Source of the DNA: Actinomadura montaniterrae
GTDB lineage: Bacteria > Actinomycetota > Actinomycetes > Streptosporangiales > Streptosporangiaceae
Assembly: GCF_008923365.1 (NCBI RefSeq)
Contig: NZ_WBMR01000029.1
Span: 1-64,000 of the forward strand
DNA: 64,000 nt
Direction: 5' to 3'
Part shown: positions 16,995 to 24,937 of the stretch, in pieces
How the letters are laid out: each line of letters starts with the position of its first letter
How positions within the stretch are numbered: the stretch's first letter is position 1
Notes under the pieces: generated by a model
What the model saw: the letters and a program-made list of their open reading frames with translations, nothing else
The model's database searches: none
Told to the model about the DNA's origin: nothing
Made by a program: the position numbers and the translations under genes

Positions 16995-17966
16995 TCACTC
17001 CGACACCGCGATGTAGTGCCAGTCCCCGTCCGGCTTCTCCTGGTCGCTCAGGTCGACCTCGACCCCGGGGAACGCGGCCTTCACCCGTTCCACCATGGCG
17101 TCGGACAGGAAATGGTGATGCAGATCCAGCTTGCGCAGGTGGGTGAGGGGCTGCCCCGACAGCAGCGCCTCCGCGCCTTGGTCGGTGAGGATGCCCATCG
17201 CCAGGCTCAAGGACTCCAGCCGCGCCACGATGGGCGCGCCCGCGACGGCCGCCGCGATCTCGTCCTGGATCTGGCTGTCCTCCAGGCCGAGGTGGCGCAG
17301 CGCGGGCAGCCGCTCGCCGGACAGCAGCGGAGCCAGGTCCGCGACGGTGGCGTCGCCGCCGTAGTTGTCCTCCCCCAGCCACAGGTCGAGGTGCTCCAGG
17401 TTCGGCAGCTCGCTCGCCCCCACGGCCCGGACCACGTGCCCCGGGAGGCCGCCCGACTCGAACCGCAGCACCCGCAGGTGCGCGCTCTTGATCGGGGACA
17501 GCACGAGGCCCTCCGCGCCGCGGATCTCGAAGCGCTCCAGCTCCGGGAACGCGGTGAACAGCGGCGAGACGTCCCCGTGCTCGATCCAGGAGATCTCCGA
17601 CTCCTCCCCGGTGATGTCGCCGAGGAAGAGCGCCCTCAGCTTCGGGAAGGCCGCGGCGTGCTCGGTCAGCAGCGCCACCGGGTCGGCGTGGTTCTCGTCG
17701 TAGGACGCGCCCCAGTAGCCGACTATCAGCGCCGTCACCTCGGCGGTGTCGACGGTCTCCCGGAACCGCGCGAACGTGTCGGCGAAGGGCTCCTCGTCGA
17801 ACATCGTCCCGACGTACCAGGCGGCCTCGCCGGCGGGCGGGAGATCCTCGCCGGTCTCCTCCCCGCCGGCCGCACCGTCGTCGTCCTCGTCCGCCACCCC
17901 CCTCTCGCAGTCGAAGGTGGCGACCGGCAGGCCGGCGTACTCCTCTAGATGCTGATAAACGCCCAT
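16995..17966 (-). CDS. STM4015-family leucine-rich-repeat protein
   Basis: A 323-residue soluble LRR protein and first gene of the five-gene operon. The N-terminus reads MGVYQHLEEYAGLPVATFD. Residues 170-300 hold five or six LRR units, such as LPNLEHLDLWLG, LPALRHLGLEDS, LESLSLAMG and LRKLDLHHHFLS. The C-terminus ends DGDWHYIAVSE. The ATG at 17966 is preceded by AAAGGGA; the frame is open for ten more codons but has no better signal. The family is named after STM4015. It may bind the substrate or scaffold the enzymes. No signal peptide is seen. Confidence 0.88.
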   Translation of the reverse strand: MGVYQHLEEYAGLPVATFDCERGVADEDDDGAAGGEETGEDLPPAGEAAWYVGTMFDEEPFADTFARFRETVDTAEVTALIVGYWGASYDENHADPVALLTEHAAAFPKLRALFLGDITGEESEISWIEHGDVSPLFTAFPELERFEIRGAEGLVLSPIKSAHLRVLRFESGGLPGHVVRAVGASELPNLEHLDLWLGEDNYGGDATVADLAPLLSGERLPALRHLGLEDSQIQDEIAAAVAGAPIVARLESLSLAMGILTDQGAEALLSGQPLTHLRKLDLHHHFLSDAMVERVKAAFPGVEVDLSDQEKPDGDWHYIAVSE

Positions 17967-17996
17967 GAGTCCCTTTCGGAAGTTCGTCGGGACCAT

Positions 17997-18009
17997 GTCC
18001 TATCAGGAC
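17997..18009. promoter_or_regulatory. Short inverted repeat upstream of the five-gene operon
   Basis: GTCCT-ATC-AGGAC lies 31 bp upstream of the LRR gene start, in the 101-bp gap after metQ. A further GGAC and GTCC flank it. It could be an operator or part of the promoter; there is no regulator gene beside the operon. Confidence 0.3.
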
Positions 18010-18067
18010 CGAAGGACAAACCGCGGCACTTTGGGCGCACCGCCGCGTCCGGGGCGCTCCGGAGCCG

Positions 18068-18883
18068 CTAGGACGCCATCAGCACCGAGCCCTTGTACTT
18101 GTCCTGCACGTACTTGCGCACCTCGGGCCCGCGCAGGAGCTGGACGAGCTTCTTCACACGCGGGTCGTCCGCGTTCTCCGGGAGCGTGACGATGCCGTTG
18201 GCGTAGGGGTTGCCCTCCGCCTTCTCCGCGGCGAGCGCGTCCTTGGCCGGCGACAGGTTCGCCTCGAGCGCGTAGTTGCCGTTGATGACCGCCGCGTCGA
18301 CGTCGTCGAGCGAGCGCGGCAGCTGCGCGGCCTTCAGCGGCTTGAACTTCAGGTGCTTCGGGTTGGTCGCGATGTCCTTCTCGGTGGCGCTCGTGGGCGC
18401 GCCCGGCTTCAGCGTCAGCAGGCCGTTGTCGGCGAGAAGCTTCAGCGAGCGTCCCTCGTTAGCCGGGTCGTTGGGCACCGCCACGGTCGCGTTCTGCGGG
18501 ATCGCCTGCAGGCTCTTCACCTTGCTGGAGTACACGCCGAGCGGCTCCAGGTGCACCGGCGCGACGAACGTCAGCTTGGCCCCCGACTTCTTCTCGTACT
18601 CCTCCATGAAGGGCACGTGCTGGAAGTAGTTGGCGGTGACCTGCTTCTCCTTCAGCGCGGTGTTCGGCTGCTGGTAGTCGTCGAAGGTCACGATGTCCAG
18701 CTTCAGCCCGGCCTTGGCCGCCAGATTGTCCTTGACGTACTTCAGGATGTCGCCGTGCGGGACGGGGTTGACCGCGACCTTCAGCGGGGCGTCCGGATCG
18801 TCGGACGCCTCCGAGGAGCCGCAGGCCGCCAGGCCCGCGATCAGGCCGACGGAGGCGAGAGCAATGGTGATCTTGCGAAGCAC
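18068..18883 (-). CDS. metQ: MetQ, methionine ABC transporter substrate-binding lipoprotein
   Basis: A 271-residue NlpA-family lipoprotein that captures methionine outside the membrane for MetNI. The signal peptide MLRKITIALASVGLIAGLAA ends at a lipobox LAAC. The mature part shows VAVNPVPHGDILKYV and VPNDPANEGRSLKLL, typical of MetQ. The GTG at 18883 has GAAAGG 8 nt upstream and begins a standard signal peptide. An earlier GTG at 18919 overlaps the metI stop (GTGA) but would add 12 odd residues. It is the third gene of metN-metI-metQ. Confidence 0.93.
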   Translation of the reverse strand: MLRKITIALASVGLIAGLAACGSSEASDDPDAPLKVAVNPVPHGDILKYVKDNLAAKAGLKLDIVTFDDYQQPNTALKEKQVTANYFQHVPFMEEYEKKSGAKLTFVAPVHLEPLGVYSSKVKSLQAIPQNATVAVPNDPANEGRSLKLLADNGLLTLKPGAPTSATEKDIATNPKHLKFKPLKAAQLPRSLDDVDAAVINGNYALEANLSPAKDALAAEKAEGNPYANGIVTLPENADDPRVKKLVQLLRGPEVRKYVQDKYKGSVLMAS

Positions 18884-18915
18884 GAAGAGTGCCTTTCTGT
18901 GCGGTGAGAGCGGTG

Positions 18916-19572
18916 TCACTTGTGGGACAGGCGGCGGGCGACGAGGTCCCCCACCGCCTGGATGATCAGGACGAGGACGACGAGCAGCAGCACGGTCGCG
19001 ACCATGACCTTCGTCTCGAAGCGCTCATAGCCGTAGGTGACGGCGAGGTTGCCGAGCCCGCCGCCGCCGACCGTGCCGGCCATGGCGGTGTAGCCGATCA
19101 GCGCGATCACGGTGACCGTCAGCCCGGACACCAGGCCGGGCCGGGCCTCGCGCAGCAGCACCTTGCCGACGATCTCGCGGCGGGTCGCGCCCATCGCGTC
19201 CGCCGCCGCGATCACACCTGGATCGACCTCGCGCAGCGCGATCTCCACGAGCCGGGCGTAGAACGGGATGGCGCCGACGGTCAGCGGGACGATCGCGGCG
19301 GCGTTGCCGATGCTGGTGCCGACCACGATCCGGGTGAACGGGATGATCGCCACCATCAGGATCAGGAACGGCAGCGACCGGCCGATGTTCACCACCACGC
19401 CGAGGACCTTGTTGACCGGCGGCGCGGGCAGCAGGCCGCCGCGTTCGGTGACCACCAGCAGCACGCCGAACGCGAGCCCCAGCACGGCGGTGAACAGCGT
19501 CGCGACGCCGGTCATGTACAGGGTCTCCCGGGTGGCCGGCCACAGCAGCGGCATGACCTCGTCCCAGCTCAT
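18916..19572 (-). CDS. metI: MetI, methionine ABC transporter permease
   Basis: A 218-residue membrane protein with five predicted helices. It carries the permease EAA loop near ADAMGATRREIVGKVLL, where MetN docks. It matches the usual MetI length of about 217. MSWDEVMPLLWPATRETLYM is the N-terminus, and its ATG overlaps the metN stop as ATGA. It imports methionine, including D-methionine in characterised systems, with MetN and MetQ. Confidence 0.95.
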   Translation of the reverse strand: MSWDEVMPLLWPATRETLYMTGVATLFTAVLGLAFGVLLVVTERGGLLPAPPVNKVLGVVVNIGRSLPFLILMVAIIPFTRIVVGTSIGNAAAIVPLTVGAIPFYARLVEIALREVDPGVIAAADAMGATRREIVGKVLLREARPGLVSGLTVTVIALIGYTAMAGTVGGGGLGNLAVTYGYERFETKVMVATVLLLVVLVLIIQAVGDLVARRLSHK

Positions 19573-20621
19573 CGGGCGTCCTCCTCGGCGGCCGCGGTGG
19601 TGGTGGGTGCGGCGGACGCGCGGGCGGGCGCGGTCGCGCGGTCCCGCACCTCGACGGCGAGGCCGGACTCGCGCAGGAACGCCAGCTGCGCGGCGTTCAC
19701 CGACGGGTCGCCCGGCAGCTCGAGCTGGAGCCGCCCGACCCGCTCGCCGCCGACCGTCTCGACGGCGCCGCCGAGGATGTTGACGTCCAGCGCGTACTTG
19801 CGGGCCAGCGCCGACACGAACGGCTGGTCGGTCGCCCCGCCCACGAAGGTGACCTCGACGAGCGTCGTGCCGTCGCGGGGCTCGGCGGCCGGCAGCGGGA
19901 ACAGCCCGCGTGCCAGCTCCGACCCGGGACGCGCCAGCAGCTCGGTCACCGGGCCGGACTCGGTGAACCGGCCGTCGCGCATCACCGCGGCCGAGTCGCA
20001 GATCCGCTTGACCACGTCCATCTCGTGCGTGATCAGCAGGACGGTGAGCCCGAGGCGGCGGTTCAGGTCCCGCAGCAGCTCGAGGATCGACGCGGTCGTC
20101 TCCGGGTCGAGCGCGGAGGTCGCCTCGTCGGACAGCAGCACCTTCGGACGCCCGGCGAGCGCCCGCGCGATGCCGACGCGCTGCTTCTGCCCGCCGGAGA
20201 TCTGCGCCGGGTAGGCCTTCGCGTGCCCGGTGAGCCCGACCAGGTCCAGCAGCTCGGCGACCCGCGCGGCGCGCTCGCTCCGCGGGACGCCCATGACCTC
20301 CAGCGGGAACGCGACGTTGCCGGCCACCGTGCGGCTGCCGAGCAGGCCGAAGTGCTGGTGGATCATGCCGATGCCCTGGCGGGCGCGGCGCAGCTCGGCG
20401 CCCCGCAGCGCCAGCATGTCGCGCCCGCCGATCACGATGCGGCCCTCGTCCGGTCGGTCCAGCAGGTTGACGCAGCGCAGCAGCGTGCTCTTGCCGGCGC
20501 CGCTCGGGCCGAGGACGCCGAAGACCTCGCCTTCGCGGACGGTGAGGTCGACGCCGTCGACGGCGGTCACCTCGCGCTCGCGGGAGCGGTACACCTTCCT
20601 GAGTTTTTCGATCTGAATCAC
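19569..20621 (-). CDS. metN: MetN, methionine ABC transporter ATPase
   Basis: A 350-residue ABC ATPase. Walker A is GPSGAGKST, the Q-loop IHQHFGLL, the signature ISGGQKQRVGIARAL, Walker B KVLLSDEATSALD and the H-loop LITHEMD. Residues from about 255 form the NIL domain, which in E. coli MetN binds methionine and inhibits transport. An Ala/Thr-rich tail of about 20 residues follows. The GTG at 20621 gives MIQIEKLRKVY. It is the first gene of the operon. A Cys-rich upstream ORF and a DnaA-box-like site lie in its 630-bp leader. Confidence 0.95.
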   Translation of the reverse strand: MIQIEKLRKVYRSREREVTAVDGVDLTVREGEVFGVLGPSGAGKSTLLRCVNLLDRPDEGRIVIGGRDMLALRGAELRRARQGIGMIHQHFGLLGSRTVAGNVAFPLEVMGVPRSERAARVAELLDLVGLTGHAKAYPAQISGGQKQRVGIARALAGRPKVLLSDEATSALDPETTASILELLRDLNRRLGLTVLLITHEMDVVKRICDSAAVMRDGRFTESGPVTELLARPGSELARGLFPLPAAEPRDGTTLVEVTFVGGATDQPFVSALARKYALDVNILGGAVETVGGERVGRLQLELPGDPSVNAAQLAFLRESGLAVEVRDRATAPARASAAPTTTAAAEEDAR

Positions 20622-20744
20622 AGAGAATCATCCGTGCGGACGGGCGCCGCCCTGGTCGGAGGCGGTGCGGGGGTGGACGGGCTGCTCTTTGGCGCACCGG
20701 ATCAGGCGCGGTGGCGACCGCTCATGCCAGGCGACCGGCGGCGG

Positions 20745-20753
20745 TTATCCACA
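20745..20753 (+). promoter_or_regulatory. DnaA-box-like 9-mer TTATCCACA
   Basis: A perfect consensus DnaA box upstream of metN. It sits in the same 15-base core, GTTATCCACAGAACG, found at the recQ/thrE promoter near 9095. Confidence 0.45.
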
Positions 20754-20984
20754 GAACGCGGTTCCACTTCCGCGTCCCGGACGGCCGGCCGACGATGTCC
20801 TCGACGGGTCCGGCCGCGGCGGCCGGGTCCGGTGGAGGCGGCCTCGCGCTCGATCGGGCGCGCGGCCGGTCAGGTTCGACCGGGGGGATACGGGGCGTGG
20901 CTCAGCAGATGGCGTTGGATGTTCATGCGCGACTCGGGTCTCGGAGTTCGCTCGCTTCGGGGCGCGAGGCTCAGGCAGGGGCCC

Positions 20985-21074
20985 TCAGCGGTCACACATT
21001 CGCCGGCAGCACGTACGCCGCATGGCCCGCGGGTTCAGCGGGCCGCGCTCACGGCACGGACGTACGAGGCTCAT
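20985..21074 (-). CDS. Candidate Cys-rich leader peptide upstream of metNIQ
   Basis: A 29-codon ORF beginning MSLVRPCRERGPLNPRAMRR and ending TCCRRMCDR, about 360 bp upstream of metN on the same strand. Four of its 29 residues are Cys, three of them in the last eight. Short polycysteine upstream ORFs attenuate sulfur-metabolism genes in mycobacteria, so a cysteine-sensing role for the methionine importer is plausible inference. No Shine-Dalgarno is seen, so it would be leaderless or start at the internal ATG at 21023. Confidence 0.4.
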   Translation of the reverse strand: MSLVRPCRERGPLNPRAMRRTCCRRMCDR

Positions 21075-21253
21075 GTCAGCAGTCAACCAACCAACGACAA
21101 ATGACGCAAATCGCGCGGCGGTCGCGAACGCGCCGGTCAGCCGCGCCCCCGCGACGCCGGACACCCCGGCGGGACGGGCCCGCGCCGCGTACCCGGCCGC
21201 CGTCCGGCAGGCGCGCGGAGAGACGCGCACCCTGCACTGTCAGGGGGATCGCG

Positions 21254-22237
21254 TCAGTCGTCGGTGTAGTCGAGGTACGACGAGCCCGACCCGCTGCGGA
21301 CCGAGATCAACCGGTCCGACCGGTCGTCGACGAGCGCCCGGTTGAGATGCGTATCACCCGAGCCCGTCCAGCCCTGAACCCGGTAATGGGAGCCCGCGGG
21401 CACGATGATCTTCACCGAGCCGGAGTCGGCCGACACGCCCACGGTCCGCGGCGGCTCGGCGTAACGCAGGTCGAGCTCCCCGGCGCCCACCACCGCCTCC
21501 GTGTCGGACGAGGCCAGCCCCGTGCCGCGGATCGTCCCCGAGCCGACCCGCGCCCGCAGCGCGCCGTGCGAGCCGGCCACCCAGATCTCCCCCGACCCGG
21601 TCCGCAGGTCCAGGTCGCCGTTCACGCCGCGCACGGTGATCTCCCCCGAGCCCGACGCGGCCGACACGCGCACCCCGGCCGGCACCTGGACGTCGATGTC
21701 GGCACCGCACTCCCAGCCACCGTAGAGCCCGACTTGGCCAGGGCACCGCGAAACGATGAACAGCACGTCGCCATGGAGCGACTCCGTCACGACCGGCTTG
21801 CGCAGCACCCACTTCAGCCGCTTGAAGACGCGCGCCTGCCCGGCCGGGCCCGTCCCGACCGACACCTCGGCGCTCCCGGCCTCGATCCGCAGCTCCTTGA
21901 TCGCGTGATGGTACGGGGTGACGTCCTCCGCGGTCCGCCGCATCGCCCGCCCGCCCAGCCCCAGGCAGAAGGGGACGACCACGACGACGGCCGTCGCGGC
22001 CGCAAGAAAGATCCACACACCACGACGCCGCGCCCGCCCCTCCCCCACCACCCCCGGCCCGGCAATCTGCGCCGTGGCGCCACCACCCCCGGCGGCGCCA
22101 CTTCCACCAACGCCCGCCCCGCTCGCACCCGGCCGGGTCGCGATCGGTTCGGATACGTCCTGCCCAGTGACGTCCTGCGCGGTCACGTCCGGTTCGGGGG
22201 TCTTGGGGTCGCCGGTGCCCTTGCCCGGGGCGGTCAT
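21254..22237 (-). CDS. Membrane-anchored DUF4097-like beta-repeat protein
   Basis: A 327-residue protein. A Gly/Ala-rich cytoplasmic N-terminus precedes one transmembrane helix near residues 73-93 (GVWIFLAAATAVVVVVPFCL). The outer part repeats a beta-strand theme: ASGSGEITV, RTGSGEIWVAG, RVGSGTIRGTG, DSGSVKIIVP, WTGSGDTHLN and RSGSGSSYLDY. This is the putative-adhesin/DUF4097 beta-solenoid style often found beside two-component systems. Its ATG overlaps the response regulator stop by four bases, so it is the third gene of that operon. It may sense or report envelope state; its function is unproven. Confidence 0.8.
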   Translation of the reverse strand: MTAPGKGTGDPKTPEPDVTAQDVTGQDVSEPIATRPGASGAGVGGSGAAGGGGATAQIAGPGVVGEGRARRRGVWIFLAAATAVVVVVPFCLGLGGRAMRRTAEDVTPYHHAIKELRIEAGSAEVSVGTGPAGQARVFKRLKWVLRKPVVTESLHGDVLFIVSRCPGQVGLYGGWECGADIDVQVPAGVRVSAASGSGEITVRGVNGDLDLRTGSGEIWVAGSHGALRARVGSGTIRGTGLASSDTEAVVGAGELDLRYAEPPRTVGVSADSGSVKIIVPAGSHYRVQGWTGSGDTHLNRALVDDRSDRLISVRSGSGSSYLDYTDD

Positions 22238-22881
22238 GTCTCGCCGTCCAGGAAGCGGAGCACGGCCAGCACTCGGCGATGGTCGCCCTCGGCGTGCGGG
22301 AGGTCGAGCTTGGCGAAGATGTTGTTGATGTGCTTGGCGACAGCGCTCTCGCTGACCACGAGGGCACCGGCGATCCCGGCGTTCGAGCGGCCCTCCGCCA
22401 TCAGCGCCAGGACCTCCTTCTCACGAGGGGTCAGCCGGTCGAGGGGGTCGCGATGACGGCGCAGGAGCAGTTGCGAGACGACCTCCGGGTCCAGCGCGGT
22501 GCCGCCCGCGGCCACCCGGCGCAGCGCGTCCAGGAAGACCGACACGTCCGCGACCCGGTCCTTCAGCAGGTACCCGATGCCGCTGGTGCTGGTCGACAGC
22601 AGGTCCGCCGCGTACCGCTCCTCGACGTACTGCGACAGCAGGAGGACGGCGACCTCGGGCGCCTCGCGCCGCATCACCAGCGCGGCGCGCACGCCCTCGT
22701 CGGTGAAGCCCGGCGGCATCCGCACGTCGACGATCGCGGCGTCCGGGCGGTGCTCGCGCACGGCCGCCAGCAGGCCCTCCGCCTCGCCGACCGCCGCCGC
22801 CACCTCGAACCCCGAGGTCTCCAGCAGCTTGATCAGCCCGGCCCGCAGCAGGACCGAGTCCTCGGCGATCACAATGCGCAC
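22234..22881 (-). CDS. NarL/FixJ-family response regulator
   Basis: A 215-residue regulator. The receiver domain in residues 1-120 has the acidic pocket near IVIAEDS, the phosphoacceptor Asp in AAIVDVRMPP and the Lys in GYLLKDRV. The LuxR-type HTH in residues 148-210 contains LTPREKEVLALMAEGRSNAG and SESAVAKHINNIFAKL. The GTG at 22881 overlaps the kinase gene's end by 13 nt. It acts with the kinase upstream. The target is likely its own operon, including the beta-repeat protein; this is inference. Confidence 0.92.
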   Translation of the reverse strand: MRIVIAEDSVLLRAGLIKLLETSGFEVAAAVGEAEGLLAAVREHRPDAAIVDVRMPPGFTDEGVRAALVMRREAPEVAVLLLSQYVEERYAADLLSTSTSGIGYLLKDRVADVSVFLDALRRVAAGGTALDPEVVSQLLLRRHRDPLDRLTPREKEVLALMAEGRSNAGIAGALVVSESAVAKHINNIFAKLDLPHAEGDHRRVLAVLRFLDGET

Positions 22882-24140
22882 GGCAACTCCACGGTGACGG
22901 TCGTCGGCCCTCCGGCGGGGCTGATGATCCGAAAGGTACCGTCCACCGACCGGACCCGCCGCGCGAGCCCGGTCAGGCCCGTCCCCCGGGACGGGTCCGC
23001 GCCGCCGACGCCGTCGTCGGCGACGGTCAGGCGCAGCCGCGCGCCCTCGCGGATCGCCGCTACATCCACTGCAGTCGCCCTGGCGTGCTTGACGACGTTG
23101 GTGAGCGCCTCGGAGACGACGAAGTACGCGACCGCCTCGACGGTGGAGGAGGCGCGCGGCTCCACCTCGACGCGCAACCGGACCTCCAGCGGTACCCGGG
23201 CCGCGATGCCGGACAGCGCCGCGTCCAGGCCCCGGTCCTCCAGCACCGCCGGGTGCAGTCCGCGGATCAGGTTGCGCAGCTCGGTCAGCGCCTCCTTGGC
23301 CTCCTCGTGCGCCTCGACGATCACCCGCATGGCGTCGTCGGGCACACCGGTGAGGGTCTCGCGGGCCAGCCCGAGGTTCAGCGCGAGCGAGACGAGCCGC
23401 TGCTGCGCGCCGTCGTGCAGGTCGCGCTCGATGCGGCGGCGTTCGAGGTCGGCGGCGTCCACGACGCTGGCACGCTTCTCTGCCAGGTCCTCGACCCGCC
23501 GCTCCAGTTCGGCGGCGCGGTCCGGCCCGAGCAGTGCGACCGCGGCACGCGCGTCCAGGCGCCGGACGCCCGCGGCAACCCACGGCGCCGCCACCAGCAG
23601 CAGGACACCGACGACCGACAGCATCCCGACACGGACCGCGTGCGCCTTGTCCACCGAGCTCAGCGGGCTCGTATCGGGCAGCGCCCAGGTGTACGCGCCG
23701 GTACACGCGAGGATCGCCCCTCCGGCCCAGGCGGCGATGGTGGCCAGTCCACCGAATGCCAGGAGCGGCCCGACGATCAGGTGGTACCGGAGCATCCGCC
23801 ACACCTCCGGCTTGCGGAGACCGCGCAGCACCTCCCACGCGCGACCTTCGTCGAAGCCCGGTATGGACGGAATGTGCAGCCCCAGCATCGCCCAGCAGCG
23901 TTCGCGCTGCCAGCGCGTCAGCGGGCGCAGCGCCAGCAGCGTCAAGGCGCACGTCCCCGCCAGCACGAGAAAGATCGGCGTCGCGTTCACCGGCGCCCAG
24001 AAGGGCCAGACCGAGCCCAGGACGGCCCAGCCGGCGAACTGCAGCGGCACCCCCGAGGCGACGAACGTGGTGTCGCGCCACGCCGCCGGCGACCACGGAG
24101 CATGCGCGAGGGCACGCCGGGCCGGAGAGATGGATGCCAT
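22869..24140 (-). CDS. Sensor histidine kinase with PF13796-type sensor domain
   Basis: A 423-residue membrane kinase. The N-terminal half has four hydrophobic segments and the sequence MLGLHIPSIPGFDEGRAWEV, typical of the putative sensor domain common in streptomycete kinases. The HisKA_3 phosphoacceptor is in ERRRIERDLHDGAQQRLVSL. The ATPase N and G boxes are SEALTNVVKHARA, ADDGVGGADP and GTGLTGLARRV. The ATG at 24140 (MASISPARRALAHAPW) is the most plausible start, but none has a good ribosome binding site. It heads the operon kinase, regulator, beta-repeat protein. Confidence 0.88.
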   Translation of the reverse strand: MASISPARRALAHAPWSPAAWRDTTFVASGVPLQFAGWAVLGSVWPFWAPVNATPIFLVLAGTCALTLLALRPLTRWQRERCWAMLGLHIPSIPGFDEGRAWEVLRGLRKPEVWRMLRYHLIVGPLLAFGGLATIAAWAGGAILACTGAYTWALPDTSPLSSVDKAHAVRVGMLSVVGVLLLVAAPWVAAGVRRLDARAAVALLGPDRAAELERRVEDLAEKRASVVDAADLERRRIERDLHDGAQQRLVSLALNLGLARETLTGVPDDAMRVIVEAHEEAKEALTELRNLIRGLHPAVLEDRGLDAALSGIAARVPLEVRLRVEVEPRASSTVEAVAYFVVSEALTNVVKHARATAVDVAAIREGARLRLTVADDGVGGADPSRGTGLTGLARRVRSVDGTFRIISPAGGPTTVTVELPCAL

Positions 24141-24313
24141 GGACGCAACCGTATTGCCCCAGTTAGGGCGTCGCCATGAAGCGAACATCCGGTACGGAGG
24201 TGAACCTGGTGCCACCCCTGGTCGGATATGCGCGCTACTGATCGTGAGCCGGTCCGCGGCCAGGCTTGAGCCGGCACCCGGTCAGCGGTGCGAGATCACC
24301 AGGGAGTCCAGTC

Positions 24314-24937
24314 ATGGTCGCGAACACCGTCCCCTTCCCCGTCCCCGCTCGCCGCCCCCGGCCGCTACCCCGGCTCCGGCGAGCCGCCTCCCGCTCCACA
24401 GCACCCCGACCAGCAGCGCCCCAGAACACGGCGTTCCGCCCCTGGTCGTCCTGCCTGGGGACGCTGCGCCAGTGGGAGCGCTGGATCGGCCTGGGCTTCG
24501 CCGCGGGCGGCGTCGTGATGGTGCCGTGGATGTTCGTCCTGGCCCGAGCGCTGCCGTCCAGCACCCAGGTGTCGAACTGGTCGATGGCCTGGGTCGGGCT
24601 GGACGCATTGATCGCCGCAGGGCTCCTCGGCACCGGAATCCTGCTCAGCCGGCGCGACCCGCGGCACGGCCTGACCGCCGCCGCCACGGGCGCCCTCCTG
24701 ACCATGGACGCCTGGTTCGACGTCCTGACCTCCGCCCCCGGCGCGGAGCGCGCCCTGGCCGTGGCGATGGCCGCCGGGCTGGAGCTGCCGCTCGCATGCG
24801 CCTGCGCGGTCCTCGCCGTCCGGGCCCTGCGCCCCGCCCCGGCATCCGTCCAGCCGACCGGAATCGAGGACGGCCAGCCGGCACCCGCCAAGCCCACCGA
24901 GACCGACGAGATCACCCCAGCGGCGACGAATGCCTGA
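24314..24937 (+). CDS. Four-helix membrane protein of unknown function
   Basis: A 207-residue protein with a basic Pro/Arg-rich N-terminus of about 45 residues. Four hydrophobic helices follow: WIGLGFAAGGVVMVPWMFVL, WVGLDALIAAGLLGTGILL, LTAAATGALLTMDAWFDVL and LELPLACACAVLAVRAL. An acidic tail ends it. Polar residues in the helices (VSNWSMAWVGLD, MDAWFDVLTSAPG) are conserved in actinobacterial homologues I can recall, but no function is known. The ATG at 24314 follows AGGGAG with an 8-nt gap. It is divergent from the kinase gene. Confidence 0.75.
   Translation: MVANTVPFPVPARRPRPLPRLRRAASRSTAPRPAAPQNTAFRPWSSCLGTLRQWERWIGLGFAAGGVVMVPWMFVLARALPSSTQVSNWSMAWVGLDALIAAGLLGTGILLSRRDPRHGLTAAATGALLTMDAWFDVLTSAPGAERALAVAMAAGLELPLACACAVLAVRALRPAPASVQPTGIEDGQPAPAKPTETDEITPAATNA

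Larger units (their letters stand above)
20622..21253. other. Long leader upstream of metNIQ
   Basis: 632 bp without a protein-size gene. It holds a DnaA-box-like 9-mer (20745-20753) and a candidate Cys-rich upstream ORF (20985-21074). TTGGTTGGTTGACTG near 21080-21100 on the minus strand is the only AT-rich patch. I looked for a SAM riboswitch core and did not see one. Confidence 0.4.

Noticed and set aside
9095..20753. Chromosomal origin from DnaA-box-like sites
   Set aside because: Only two isolated boxes are present, 11.6 kb apart. There is no box cluster and no dnaA, dnaN or gyrase genes in oriC order.
20866..20885. tRNA-like GGTTCGA near CAGGTTCGACC
   Set aside because: No acceptor stem, anticodon arm or D arm can be folded around it.
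20622..21253. SAM riboswitch upstream of metNIQ
   Set aside because: I found no conserved SAM-I/IV core or matching stems. A Cys-rich upstream ORF is the better-supported signal.
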